DNA of 64,000 nucleotides from Aeromicrobium ginsengisoli. GTDB taxonomy: Bacteria; Actinomycetota; Actinomycetes; Propionibacteriales; Nocardioidaceae. The stretch is from assembly GCF_004134905.2 (NCBI RefSeq), contig NZ_SDPQ02000003.1, positions 62,001 through 126,000 of the forward strand, in the 5' to 3' direction. Below, piece after piece: positions 1 to 9,134 of this stretch. How positions within the stretch are numbered: position 1 is the stretch's first letter; each line of letters starts with the position of its first letter. A model generated the notes under the pieces. It was not told the origin of the DNA and ran no database searches. It was given only the letters and a program-made list of their open reading frames with translations. The translations under genes were made by a program, and so were the position numbers.

Positions 1-1
1 C

Positions 2-1507
2 CGCACCGCGCGCGTCGCCGGCCGACGCAGGAGACGTGATCCTCGCCGCCTCGTGATCGGCCTGGTCGCGCTGCTCGTGGCGGGCGGCCTCGCGACCGGG
101 CTCGTGCTCACCGTCGCGAAACCCGACTCGCTCGACGCTCCGAGCAAGCTGTCGGCGACCCCGTTGTCACCCACGAGCGTCAAGCTCGCATGGCACGGCT
201 CGACCGACGTCGACTCGTACGTCGTCAAGGTCGGCGCCGACCGGGCGCTGACCAAGGCCAGGACGACCAAGGTCCCGGCCCAGGGCACGAGCGTGACGCT
301 GGCCGACCTCGGCTCCGCGACGCCCGGCGTCGACCAGTTCTACCGCATCGACGCGATCCGCGACGGCAAGGTCAGGTCGTCCCGCACCGCGCGGTTCACC
401 CTCAAGCCGGGGGCGCTCACGGGCGTCCGGATCAGGCAGACCACCGCCGACGGCGTACGCGCGAGCTGGAAGAAGGTCGCCAACGCCAGGCAGTTCGACG
501 TCACGATCGCCCGCGACAAGGCGTTCACCAAGAAGGTCATCACGGTCCGGACGCTGCGCGGCGCCAACACGTTCGTGAGCCGGGGACTCGCCGCCGGCAC
601 GACCTACTGGTTCCGCGTGCGCCCGGTCAACGGCGACCAGGTCGGTGTGCTCGCCAAGCCCGTCGCGTTCCGCACGATGCCGCGGAAGACCTCGTTCAAG
701 ATCGGCACGTGGAACGTGTGCTCCGAGAAGTGCTCCGGCTATGCCGGGCGAGCCCGCATCGGCGCGGCGTTCTTCAACGCCAACAAGGTCGACATCTTCG
801 GCCTGCAGGAGTCCGGCGGGCAGCGGGTCGGCGCGACGACGAAAGCGATCTGGAGCGGTGGCTCGCAGAAGTTCGTCCGCGCGAGCGGTGGCGCCGAGGC
901 GCGCTACATCTTCTACCGGCCGAAGCTGTTCACCCAGCTCAGCGGCAGCTACTTCGCGATCGGCGACGGCCGCCACACGACGTGGGCGAAGTTCCGGGTC
1001 AAGGCGACCGGCCGCATCTTCTACTACGTCGACATCCACCTCGACAACGGCAAGGGCAACGACTCGCACCGGTCCCGCGAGATGAACGTCGTGCTGGCGC
1101 GCATGGCGAGCATCAACGACAAGGGCCTGCCGGTGATCTACGCCGGCGACTTCAACTCCGGCAAGCACCGCCGCGCCGACTCCCCCGGGGTCAAGATGCG
1201 CGCCGCCGGCATGACGGACAGCGTCGACCTCGTGAAGAACCCGATCAACGCCGAGTTCAACACCAGCTATCCCGACGGCGGGACACCGCGATCGGGCGCC
1301 CACGTCGACCACATCTTCGTCTCCAAGCAGTTCACGGTGCTGGGTTGGAAGCAGCTCGTACGCCTGTCCGGCAGCAGCTACGCCCGGCCCGCCGTCTCCG
1401 ACCACAACGCGCTCACGGCGGTCGTCGCGCTCGACGCCGAGACCCAGCCACTCGGCGAGCCCACGGCGATCACGACCGTCGGCGGCCTCAACACCCCCGG
1501 CCCATAG
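2..1507 (+). CDS. Membrane-anchored or secreted FN3 - endonuclease/exonuclease/phosphatase protein, 5' end outside window
   Basis: The frame is open to the left edge. A GTG at 53 could start it, but the 17 codons before it are arginine-rich and lead straight into a hydrophobic helix, so the true start probably lies outside the window. After the membrane segment come two fibronectin type III domains (about residues 30-115 and 118-210 counted from the GTG). A C-terminal exonuclease/endonuclease/phosphatase domain covers about 214-460. The catalytic motifs of that family are visible: TWNV, LQESGG, AGDFNSG and VSDHNAL. By family it should cut a phosphodiester or phosphomonoester bond (nucleic acid, phospholipid or inositol phosphate) outside the membrane. 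The substrate cannot be read from the sequence. It ends 9 bases before manC. Confidence 0.85.
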   Translation, partial: RTARVAGRRRRRDPRRLVIGLVALLVAGGLATGLVLTVAKPDSLDAPSKLSATPLSPTSVKLAWHGSTDVDSYVVKVGADRALTKARTTKVPAQGTSVTLADLGSATPGVDQFYRIDAIRDGKVRSSRTARFTLKPGALTGVRIRQTTADGVRASWKKVANARQFDVTIARDKAFTKKVITVRTLRGANTFVSRGLAAGTTYWFRVRPVNGDQVGVLAKPVAFRTMPRKTSFKIGTWNVCSEKCSGYAGRARIGAAFFNANKVDIFGLQESGGQRVGATTKAIWSGGSQKFVRASGGAEARYIFYRPKLFTQLSGSYFAIGDGRHTTWAKFRVKATGRIFYYVDIHLDNGKGNDSHRSREMNVVLARMASINDKGLPVIYAGDFNSGKHRRADSPGVKMRAAGMTDSVDLVKNPINAEFNTSYPDGGTPRSGAHVDHIFVSKQFTVLGWKQLVRLSGSSYARPAVSDHNALTAVVALDAETQPLGEPTAITTVGGLNTPGP

Positions 1508-1516
1508 GATGAGCCG

Positions 1517-2587
1517 GTGAGCCTCGCCCATTTCCATGCCGTGATCCCCGCGGGCGGCGCAGGCACCCGCCTCTGGCCCCTGTCGCGCGCGTCCCGGCCC
1601 AAGTTCCTCCTCGATCTCGACGGCTCAGGCCGATCGCTGATCCAGCAGACCTGGGACCGTCTGGTCGACCTGATCCCGCCCGAGCGCATCCATGTCGTCA
1701 CCGGCGCCGCGCACGCCGACGCGATCCGGGCGCAGCTGCCCGACCTGACGAACCTCCTGGTCGAACCGTCACCCCGCGACTCGATGCCGGCCATCGGCCT
1801 CGCGGCGGCGATCATCGGCGCCACCGATCCCGACGCGATCATCGGCTCGTTCGCCGCCGACCATGTGATCGACGACCAGGTGTCGTTCGCCGAGGCGATC
1901 GGCCAGGCCGTCGCGGTCGCGGCGACCGGCCTCATCACGACGATCGGCATCACGCCAGTGGGCCCGTCCACGGCGTTCGGCTACATCGAGTCCGGCGAGC
2001 ACCTCACGATCGACGACGCCGGATCAGCGCGTGCCGTGTCCCGCTTCGTCGAGAAGCCCGACGCCGCGACCGCGGCCACATACGTCGCCAGTGGCGTGCA
2101 CAGCTGGAACGGCGGCATGTTCGTGACCCGCACGGACGTCCTGCTGGGGCACCTCGCTCGCCTGCAGCCCCGTCTCCACGACGGCCTCGCGGCGATCGCG
2201 ACCGCCTGGGCCACCGACGATCGGCAGCAGGTGCTCGACGAGGTGTGGCCGACGCTGACCAAGATCGCGATCGACCACGCAATCGCCGAGCCGGTATCGC
2301 TCGAGGGCGGCATGGCGGTCGTGCCAGGCGCGTTCGACTGGAACGACGTGGGTGACTACGCAGCACTCCAGGACGTGGGCGGCGTCTCGTCGTCCGACAC
2401 CGTGTGGGTCGACGCCGACGGCCTGGCGATCGCCGATGACGGCACCACGATCGCCGTGGTCGGGCTGCGCGACGTCGTCGTCGTGCGTACGTCCGACGCG
2501 CTTCTCGTCACGACCCGCGCGCACGCGCAGCAGGTCAAGGACGTCGTCAGCCAGCTGAAGGACCGCGGCCGCGCTGACGTCGTCTGA
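1517..2587 (+). CDS. manC: Mannose-1-phosphate guanylyltransferase
   Basis: Makes GDP-mannose from mannose-1-phosphate and GTP in the cytoplasm, the donor for mannosylated glycans. The 356 residues begin at a GTG and carry the nucleotidyl-transferase signature GGAGTRLWPLSR near the N-terminus. FVEKPD, WNGGMFV and FDWNDVGDY follow, all typical of the GMP family. The length fits the single-domain form without the phosphomannose-isomerase tail found in bifunctional enzymes. The isomerase is instead supplied by the neighbouring manA, whose convergent 3' end overlaps this gene by 41 bases. Together they suggest a local GDP-mannose supply for the envelope genes nearby. Confidence 0.93.
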   Translation: MSLAHFHAVIPAGGAGTRLWPLSRASRPKFLLDLDGSGRSLIQQTWDRLVDLIPPERIHVVTGAAHADAIRAQLPDLTNLLVEPSPRDSMPAIGLAAAIIGATDPDAIIGSFAADHVIDDQVSFAEAIGQAVAVAATGLITTIGITPVGPSTAFGYIESGEHLTIDDAGSARAVSRFVEKPDAATAATYVASGVHSWNGGMFVTRTDVLLGHLARLQPRLHDGLAAIATAWATDDRQQVLDEVWPTLTKIAIDHAIAEPVSLEGGMAVVPGAFDWNDVGDYAALQDVGGVSSSDTVWVDADGLAIADDGTTIAVVGLRDVVVVRTSDALLVTTRAHAQQVKDVVSQLKDRGRADVV

Positions 2588-3791
2588 GCTCGCGCTCGGT
2601 GAACGGCGGAACCAGGTCGATCAGCTCGCCGGCGACCGTCTCGGGCGTCGGCATGTAGGCCTGGGCAACCTCGCCGGTGCCGACGACATGGATGTCACCG
2701 TCGTCCGGTCCGGCATAGACCGAGTCGCCGCGGCTGAGCTTGAGCCGCTCGCCTGCGGCGTTGACCAGCTCGACCTCGCCGCCCGTGCACACCACGATGC
2801 GCTGGCCGGCCGAAGGCAGCAGCGTGCCACCGGGCTCGGCGCGTGAGCACTGGCTCACCGCCAGGGCGAACTCACGGACGTCGGGGCTGAACACGTCGGT
2901 GGAGAAGCCGAACGGCTCCGGCGTCACGCGGGCCAGCCGGGACATGCCCCGGTCGAGGCACTTGACGAGGCCCTCGGGGTCGAGCGCCTTGCTGGTCAGT
3001 CCGGCACGCAGCACGTTGTCGGACGCCGCCATGATCTCGAGGCACATGCCCCGCAGGTGCGCATGGATGATGCCGGTGCCGAGGAACGCCGCCTCGCCGG
3101 GCTGCAGGGTCAGCCGGTTGAGCGTCAGGGAGATCACGACGCCGACGTCGTCCGGGTAGTGGTCGGCGATCTCGGCGGCCGTGATGTAGGCCCGCTTGAC
3201 GTCGATGCCCTGGTCGACGAGCTCGCGGCAGCACACCACGATCTGCTCGATCTCGGCCGCCGAGATCTCCTCGGTCAGCAGGCGCTCGATGAGGCGGACG
3301 ATGCCCCGGAAGCCCGGAGCGGCATGCAGGTCCTCCGCGAGGCTCTGCGCCAGCGGGGTGTCGATGCCGTTGAGCACCCGCAGGATCTCCGCCGTCGGCC
3401 GGAATCCGACGAGCGTGTCGAACGTCGTCAGGGCGTACGCCATCTCCGGCTTGTGGTGCGGATCCTTGTAGGTGCGGTGCGGTGCGTCGAGCGGCACCCC
3501 GGCCGCCTCCTCGGCGGCGAACCCCGCCTGGGCCATCGCCTCGTTGGGGTGCACCTGGAGCGACAGCGGACGGTCGGCGGCAAGGATCTTGAACATGAAC
3601 GGCAGCTCGCCGGCGACCTCGGCCAGCGGCATCGTGCGGTCGGGACCCTCGACCGTCGACGATCCGAGCGGGTGCGTGCCCATCCAGATCTCGGCGAGCG
3701 GCAGCTCACCCGGCTCGCCGCCGATGAACTGCGGGATGTCGGTGCGAGAGCCCCAGTCGTACGCCCTCGAGGCGTTGTCGAGCCTGTGCAT
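2547..3791 (-). CDS. manA: Mannose-6-phosphate isomerase, class I
   Basis: Interconverts fructose-6-phosphate and mannose-6-phosphate, the entry to GDP-mannose. The 414-residue protein has the zinc-site motif LSLQVHPNE, then HHKPEM, and later GTGIIHAHLRG, all diagnostic of type I phosphomannose isomerase. I chose the ATG at 3791 because it overlaps the TGA of the upstream helicase (TGATG), a usual translational-coupling arrangement. A GTG one codon earlier (3794) is possible. It is transcribed after the helicase and converges on manC. The C-terminus (from about residue 330) is the usual cupin-like extension. Confidence 0.93.
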   Translation of the reverse strand: MHRLDNASRAYDWGSRTDIPQFIGGEPGELPLAEIWMGTHPLGSSTVEGPDRTMPLAEVAGELPFMFKILAADRPLSLQVHPNEAMAQAGFAAEEAAGVPLDAPHRTYKDPHHKPEMAYALTTFDTLVGFRPTAEILRVLNGIDTPLAQSLAEDLHAAPGFRGIVRLIERLLTEEISAAEIEQIVVCCRELVDQGIDVKRAYITAAEIADHYPDDVGVVISLTLNRLTLQPGEAAFLGTGIIHAHLRGMCLEIMAASDNVLRAGLTSKALDPEGLVKCLDRGMSRLARVTPEPFGFSTDVFSPDVREFALAVSQCSRAEPGGTLLPSAGQRIVVCTGGEVELVNAAGERLKLSRGDSVYAGPDDGDIHVVGTGEVAQAYMPTPETVAGELIDLVPPFTERELRRRQRGRGPSAG

Positions 3792-5614
3792 CACTTGTGC
3801 CGCGGCTTCCGCCCGCCGGGAGCGCTCGCCGACGTGTCGGTGGCGGATGCCTTCTTCTTGTAGGGCTTCTTGGTGTCCGGAGCCTTCGACGGGTAGGCCC
3901 GGTTCTCGTGACTCTTCTTGTACGGTTTGCGGTCCTCGCGGGTGCGCCGGATCGGCGGGCCGGAGTCGGGCTGCAGGTCGATGAGCTTGCCGGAGATGCG
4001 GGTGTTGGCGAGTGCCTCGAACACCGCGGGCGGCAGGTCGGCCGGGAGCTCGACGAGCGAGTGGTCCTGGCCGATCGTGATCTTGCCGAAGTCGGAGCGC
4101 TTGAGGCTGCCCTCGTTGGCCAGGGCGCCGACGATCGCCGACGGCCCGATCTTGTGCCGCTTGCCGACCGAGACGCGGTAGACCGCAGCGCCCTCGGCGG
4201 GCAGCCGGTCGGACCGGCCGAAGCCCGCAGGCTTGGCGCGGGGCTCGAAGTCACGGGCCCGCGGCGGCGCCTTGGGCGGGTCGGGACGCAGGAAGAACTC
4301 CTTGTCCGACTGGCTCATGACCGCCAGCGCCGCGGCGACGTCCGTCATCGAGACGTCGTTCTCGCTGGCGTACTCCTCGACGAGCGAGCGGAACGCATGG
4401 AACGACGGCGAGCCCATGCTCGACGTGATGGCCTGGGCGAACCGGCCGGCCCGTCGCTCGTTGACCTCTTCGGCCGTGGGAACCGACATCTCCTCGACCG
4501 GGCGGCCGGAGACCTTCTCGATCGCCGACAGCATCCGGCGCTCGCGCGGCGTGACGAACAGGATCGCCTCGCCGGTGCGGCCGGCGCGACCCGTGCGACC
4601 GATGCGGTGGACGTACGCCTCGGTGTCGTGCGGGATGTCGTAGTTGACGACGTGCGTGATGCGGTCGACGTCGAGGCCGCGGGCGGCGACGTCGGTCGCG
4701 ACGATCAGGTCGATCGCACCGGACTTGAGCTGGGCGACGGTGCGCTCACGCTGGGCCTGGACGAGGTCACCGTTGAGCGCGGCGGCGGCGTAGCCCCGAC
4801 CGCGCAGCTTGTCGGCGAGCTCCTCGGTCGCGGACTTGGTGCGGACGAACACCAGCATGCCGTCGCCGGTCTCGACCTCGAGCAGGCGCGTGAGGGCGTC
4901 GAGCTTGTGGTGGTGCGAGACCTGGATCCAGCGCTGGCGGACCGTCGCGGTCGACGTGGTGGCCTTGGGCGTCGCGATGTCGACCGGATCGTGGAGGTAC
5001 TTCTTGGCGAGCGAGCGGATCTGCTTGGGCATCGTGGCCGAGAACAGTGCGACCTGCTTGTACTCGGGCGTGTCCGCGAGGATGCGCTCGACGTCCTCGG
5101 CGAAGCCCATGTTGAGCATCTCGTCGGCCTCGTCGAGCACGAGGTACTCCAGCGACGTCAGGTCGAGGCTGCCGCGCTCGAGGTGGTCGATGACGCGGCC
5201 GGGCGTGCCGACGACGATGTGCGCACCCTTCTGAAGGCCCGACAGCTGGAAGCCGTAGCCCTGGCCGCCGTAGACCGGCAGCACACGGATGCCGGGGATG
5301 TTGGTCGCGTACGCCGTGATGGCCTCGCAGACCTGGAGTGCCAGCTCACGGGTCGGCGCCAGGACGATCGCCTGGGTCTTGGTGTTGGCCGGGTCGATCT
5401 TCTGCAGGATCGGCAGCGCGAAGGCGGCGGTCTTGCCGGTGCCGGTCTGCGCCAGCCCGACGACGTCCTTGCCCTCGAGCAGCGTCGGGATCGCGCGGGC
5501 CTGGATCGGGGTCGGCGTCTCGTAGCCGAGCGTGGCAAGCCGGTCGACGAGGGTGTCGACGAGGCCGAGGTCGGCGAACGTCGGCGACTCGGGCGGGGTT
5601 TCGGTGGTGGTCAT
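3791..5614 (-). CDS. DEAD-box ATP-dependent RNA helicase with DbpA-type RNA-binding domain
   Basis: Unwinds structured RNA with ATP, acting in ribosome assembly or mRNA decay at low temperature (DeaD/CsdA group). The 607 residues show the Q motif (ETPTPIQ), motif I (AQTGTGKT), Ia (PTRELALQ), II (DEAD), III (SAT) and VI (HRIGRTGR). A DbpA-like RNA-binding domain follows (about 465-540, beginning YRVSVGKRHKIG), then a basic lysine- and arginine-rich tail. The start at 5614 (MTTTETPPES) is preceded by AGGAG at proper spacing. A longer reading frame from 5653 has no such site. manA is coupled downstream by a TGATG overlap, an odd pairing with no clear functional reason. Confidence 0.93.
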   Translation of the reverse strand: MTTTETPPESPTFADLGLVDTLVDRLATLGYETPTPIQARAIPTLLEGKDVVGLAQTGTGKTAAFALPILQKIDPANTKTQAIVLAPTRELALQVCEAITAYATNIPGIRVLPVYGGQGYGFQLSGLQKGAHIVVGTPGRVIDHLERGSLDLTSLEYLVLDEADEMLNMGFAEDVERILADTPEYKQVALFSATMPKQIRSLAKKYLHDPVDIATPKATTSTATVRQRWIQVSHHHKLDALTRLLEVETGDGMLVFVRTKSATEELADKLRGRGYAAAALNGDLVQAQRERTVAQLKSGAIDLIVATDVAARGLDVDRITHVVNYDIPHDTEAYVHRIGRTGRAGRTGEAILFVTPRERRMLSAIEKVSGRPVEEMSVPTAEEVNERRAGRFAQAITSSMGSPSFHAFRSLVEEYASENDVSMTDVAAALAVMSQSDKEFFLRPDPPKAPPRARDFEPRAKPAGFGRSDRLPAEGAAVYRVSVGKRHKIGPSAIVGALANEGSLKRSDFGKITIGQDHSLVELPADLPPAVFEALANTRISGKLIDLQPDSGPPIRRTREDRKPYKKSHENRAYPSKAPDTKKPYKKKASATDTSASAPGGRKPRHK

Positions 5615-5774
5615 GGGTGCTCCTGGATAGGTGGCGCGGGACCGGATGGTCAAGTCCCGTGCAACCCGCCGGCAGCCACATGCATGCCGGGGTCGTGTGA
5701 GAACGTACGCGCCCGGGCTCCACGGTATCGGTCGGCGACGCGTTCGGTGAAACTCACGAGGCGTGTGATGCGAC

Positions 5775-7265
5775 TCAGTAGGCGCCGGCCGACGACACGA
5801 CAGCCCGGAACGTCTTCCAGAGGATCAGCATGTCGCCGACCAGGGACCAGTTCTCGACGTAGTAGAGGTCGAGCCGCATGGTCTCCTCCCAGTCGAGGTC
5901 CGACCGGCCGGAGATCTGCCACGGACCCGTCATCCCCGGGCGTACGAGCAGCCGCCGGCGGGCCTCGGCGGCGTAGCCGGAGACCTCCGAGACGAGCGGG
6001 GGCCGCGGGCCGACGAGGCTCATGTCGCCCTTGAGGACGTTGAACAGCTGGGGCAGCTCGTCGAGCGAGTAGCGACGGATGAAGCGGCCCACCCGGGTGA
6101 CTCGCGGATCGTCGCGCATCTTGAACATCACGACGTTGCTGGTGTCGGGCTGCAGGTCGCCCAGCATCTCGTCAGCGCCCTCGACCATGCTGCGGAACTT
6201 GATCATGCCGAACGTCTTGCCGTCTCGGCCGACGCGTTCCTGGACGAAGAAGACCCCGCCGGAGCTCGACACCTTGATCGCGATCGCGAGCGCCAGCATC
6301 ACGGGTGAGAACAGCAGCAACAGGAGCAGGCCGCCCACCCGATCGACCAGGTCCTTGGCCCAGCGCTGGGCACCGCGGTAGGACGGCTGCTCCACGTGCA
6401 GGAGCGGCAACCCGGCGACCGGCCGGATGTGGACGCGAGGGCCCGCGATGTTGGCCAGCGACGGCGCGACGATGATCTCGATGTCGTAGCCCTCGAGGTC
6501 CCAGCCGAGGCGTCGCACCATCTCCGGGTGCGTGGCGTCCGACGACGTGATGATGACGGCATCCACGTTGGCGCCCATGACCTTGGCCGCCAGGCTGTCC
6601 ACCCCGCCCAGCACCGGGATGCCCGCGATGTGGTCGGGCGGGTCGGCGCTGGTGACGCAGGCGGCGGTGAGGCGATAGCCGAAGACCGCGTTGCGCAGGA
6701 TGACGGCCGCCAGGTGATCGACCGCCTCGCTGCTGCCCACGACGACCGCGTCGTGGATCATCTGTCCGTGCTGGCGCCGCACCAGGAGCCACTGGCGCCA
6801 GGACCAACGACTCAGCGACAACAGCAGCAAGCCGAACGGCAGCAGCACCGCGACGTACGTCCGCGGGACCTGCGCGCCGATCATGTAGCCGACGAAGGCG
6901 ATGACGGCGAAGACCACGAGGGTCGAGTTGAGGACGCGCTTGTACTCCTCAGGACCGCCGCCGAAGACGCGAAGGTCGCGCGTGCCGGCCAGGGTCAGCA
7001 CCGCGTGCCACATCAGCAGGATGACGAACGACGCCGCCACGGGGCCGAAGCTGAAGGGGCGCAGCCCTTGGTCATCGGGCAGGTTGGCCGCCCAGACGGT
7101 GTGCGCGGTGGCAAACACCCACGCGAGGACGACGAGGTCGGACACGACGAGGATGCGTCCGTAACGACGCTCCCAGTCGGTGCCCCGGTGGTCGACCGAA
7201 GCCTCCACATCCACTCCCGTTCCGCCTGGTCCTCGTAGGGCCGGCGGATCGACGCGCAGGCTCAC
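5775..7265 (-). CDS. Polyprenyl-phosphate sugar-1-phosphate transferase (WbaP/CpsE type)
   Basis: Starts a surface polysaccharide by moving a sugar-1-phosphate from a nucleotide sugar to undecaprenyl phosphate in the membrane. The 496 residues have several N-terminal transmembrane helices, a CoA-binding-like middle domain and a membrane helix at about 320-345. The C-terminal bacterial sugar transferase domain has KFRSM, RRYSLDELPQL, GDMSLVGPRPP and RPGMTGPWQ. The GTG start at 7265 overlaps the TGA of the small upstream gene by four bases (GTGA), so the pair is probably coupled. Which sugar is transferred cannot be told. It is divergent from the tyrosine kinase at 7723, a common partner in capsule/EPS loci. 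Confidence 0.92.
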   Translation of the reverse strand: MSLRVDPPALRGPGGTGVDVEASVDHRGTDWERRYGRILVVSDLVVLAWVFATAHTVWAANLPDDQGLRPFSFGPVAASFVILLMWHAVLTLAGTRDLRVFGGGPEEYKRVLNSTLVVFAVIAFVGYMIGAQVPRTYVAVLLPFGLLLLSLSRWSWRQWLLVRRQHGQMIHDAVVVGSSEAVDHLAAVILRNAVFGYRLTAACVTSADPPDHIAGIPVLGGVDSLAAKVMGANVDAVIITSSDATHPEMVRRLGWDLEGYDIEIIVAPSLANIAGPRVHIRPVAGLPLLHVEQPSYRGAQRWAKDLVDRVGGLLLLLLFSPVMLALAIAIKVSSSGGVFFVQERVGRDGKTFGMIKFRSMVEGADEMLGDLQPDTSNVVMFKMRDDPRVTRVGRFIRRYSLDELPQLFNVLKGDMSLVGPRPPLVSEVSGYAAEARRRLLVRPGMTGPWQISGRSDLDWEETMRLDLYYVENWSLVGDMLILWKTFRAVVSSAGAY

Positions 7266-7522
7266 GCGCGCGACGGCCGCCGCAACACGCGCCGGCCAAT
7301 GGCAGCCAGCAACATGAGTGCTCCGACCAGCGAGGCCGTGACGACGACGCTCCCTGCACCGAGCACTAGCCCACGGTAGCCGCCATCGTCGTCAGCGAAC
7401 AGCGACAGGGGTCCGGGGTGTCGCGACTGGAGCACGAGGAAGAGCGCCGGGGCCAGGGCGACGAACCCGGTCACAGCAAACGCGAGGATCACGCGTCTGG
7501 TGCTGATGGGGGTGTAGTCCAT
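7262..7522 (-). CDS. Small two-helix membrane protein of the EPS locus
   Basis: An 86-residue protein with hydrophobic segments at about 10-31 and 50-73, separated by a short polar loop with DDDGG, and ending in a basic tail. I do not recognise the family. It starts at ATG 7522 and overlaps the sugar transferase by four bases, so the two are likely translated together. The two-helix layout resembles a small chain-length or accessory membrane protein, but that is inference from context only. Confidence 0.65.
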   Translation of the reverse strand: MDYTPISTRRVILAFAVTGFVALAPALFLVLQSRHPGPLSLFADDDGGYRGLVLGAGSVVVTASLVGALMLLAAIGRRVLRRPSRA

Positions 7523-7722
7523 GGATTCTCGGCCTCGGGGATGCTCGGCGACAGAATGTGCGGCTGGTTGTCTCTACTGAGAACGATTCTGCATGCAACG
7601 AGTTACGTTCGCAGCCAAATCGCAAGACATGTGGGTGAACTCATAGCGGCCGATGAGCCACGAGATCGCGACCGGGTGTCGTAATCTTCCCCTGAACCCC
7701 CAGACTGAACGAGGAGTGACCG

Positions 7723-9090
7723 GTGAGTCAACGCCCTGTCGTCAGGCCAGTCCTCCGGCGATGGCCGACCCTCATCCTGATGGCACTCGTGGGTGTCGGC
7801 CTGGCCGTGCTCTACCTCAATCTGGCGACGCCACGCTACTCCGCGCACGCCGACGTGCTCATTGCGCCGCCGGCCAGTCAGAGCACCGGCGCGGTGGCCG
7901 AGCGGACGGTCGAGTCCTACGCGCACGTTCTCGGCGGCCGGAGCACCGCCGCACGTGTGGTCGAGGACCTCGGGCTCTCGGGCAGCACCGGTTCCGTCGA
8001 CCGGCACCTTCGCGCCACGGTCCTGCACGGCACATCCGTGCTCCGGGTGACAGCAGATGACGAGAGCCGGCAACGGGCCGTCGACCTGAGCCAGTCCGCC
8101 GCCGAGGCGTTCGTCGCCTGGCTCGGCGGCCAGGACACCGAGCTCAAGGCGTCCGTCGTCGAGGACGCCACACCACCCTCCGACCCGTCGAGCCCGGCGC
8201 GCGTGCCGTGGCTGGTGCTCGGTGGTCTGCTCGGTCTGCTGGCCGGCCTCGCGATCGCCGCCGCGCGCAACGCCGCCGACCGCAGCATCCACAGCCCTGC
8301 GGAGCTCGAGGAGGCCTCGGGGGCGCCCGTGCTCGGCGCCATCGCGTACGACCGGGCAGCCGTCCAGACGCCCCTCATCACGTCGCTCGGCACCCACCAT
8401 CCCCGGTTCGAGGCCGTACGCATCCTGCGCACCAACCTGCAGTTCCTCGACATCGACCGCGACAACAAGGTCATCACGATCACGAGCTCGCTGGCCGGGG
8501 AGGGCAAGTCCACCACGGCGTGCAACCTCGCGATCGCACTGGCGCAGGCCGGTTCCCAGGTCGCGTTGGTCGAGGGTGACCTGCGTCGTCCGCGAGTCAG
8601 CGAGTATCTCGGCATCGAGAAGTCCGTCGGTCTCACGACTGTCCTGGTCGGTCGCGTCGCGCTCGATGCGGCGCTCCAGCAGGCGGCGACGCCGGGACTC
8701 GACGTGCTGGCGAGCGGCGCGCTCCCGCCCAACCCGTCGGAGATCCTGCAGACCAACGCGATGCGGTCGCTGGTCTCCGAGCTGCGTCACCGCTACGACG
8801 TCGTGCTGATCGACGCCCCGCCCCTGCTCCCGGTCACCGACGCGTCGCTCCTCGCGTCGATCTCCGACGGCGCGATCCTCGTCGTCAAGCACGGCGAGAC
8901 CGGTCTCGACGAGGTGCGCACCGCGACCGAGCGCCTGCACTCCGTCGGCGCCCGCCTGCTCGGCACGGTGCTCAGCATGTCGCCGGTCAAGGAGCTGTCC
9001 CGCTATGGATACGGCTACGGCTATGGCTACGGGCCCGAGTACTTCGCCGGCGCGACGGACAGCAAGCCCAGCCGGCGGTCGCGTAGGTAG
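7723..9090 (+). CDS. Polysaccharide co-polymerase / tyrosine autokinase (Wzz + BY-kinase)
   Basis: A bacterial tyrosine kinase that controls chain length and export of a surface polysaccharide. The N-terminal Wzz part has transmembrane helices at about 14-35 and 163-185. The cytoplasmic kinase domain follows, with Walker A around K262 (GEGKST), the A' motif VEGDLRRP and Walker B LIDAPP. The C-terminus carries a tyrosine ladder at residues 428-440, five alternating Tyr-Gly pairs then PEY. This is the expected autophosphorylation cluster. The GTG start has GAGGAG six bases upstream. Both halves are in one chain, as in Proteobacteria and many Actinobacteria, rather than split as in Streptococcus. 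It is divergent from the initiating sugar transferase. Confidence 0.93.
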   Translation: MSQRPVVRPVLRRWPTLILMALVGVGLAVLYLNLATPRYSAHADVLIAPPASQSTGAVAERTVESYAHVLGGRSTAARVVEDLGLSGSTGSVDRHLRATVLHGTSVLRVTADDESRQRAVDLSQSAAEAFVAWLGGQDTELKASVVEDATPPSDPSSPARVPWLVLGGLLGLLAGLAIAAARNAADRSIHSPAELEEASGAPVLGAIAYDRAAVQTPLITSLGTHHPRFEAVRILRTNLQFLDIDRDNKVITITSSLAGEGKSTTACNLAIALAQAGSQVALVEGDLRRPRVSEYLGIEKSVGLTTVLVGRVALDAALQQAATPGLDVLASGALPPNPSEILQTNAMRSLVSELRHRYDVVLIDAPPLLPVTDASLLASISDGAILVVKHGETGLDEVRTATERLHSVGARLLGTVLSMSPVKELSRYGYGYGYGYGPEYFAGATDSKPSRRSRR

Positions 9091-9134
9091 CGGGCCCGGT
9101 CACCCGGTTGGAACGCGCCCTTTAGGGTGACGGC

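Noticed and set aside
167-1537. Long minus-strand open frame across the FN3-nuclease gene
   Set aside because: It is an antisense shadow: low-complexity Arg/Ala/Asp/Val composition, no domain, and the plus strand carries clear catalytic motifs.
3797-6034. 745-codon plus-strand frame over the helicase and sugar-transferase genes
   Set aside because: It is antisense to two recognisable proteins and has biased Arg/Asp/Val/Gly composition typical of shadow frames in GC-rich DNA.
7523-7722. Divergent promoter pair between sugar-transferase and kinase genes
   Set aside because: A TTGCAT-16-TAGAGA pair on the minus strand can be drawn, but similar matches occur by chance, and no plus-strand match was convincing.
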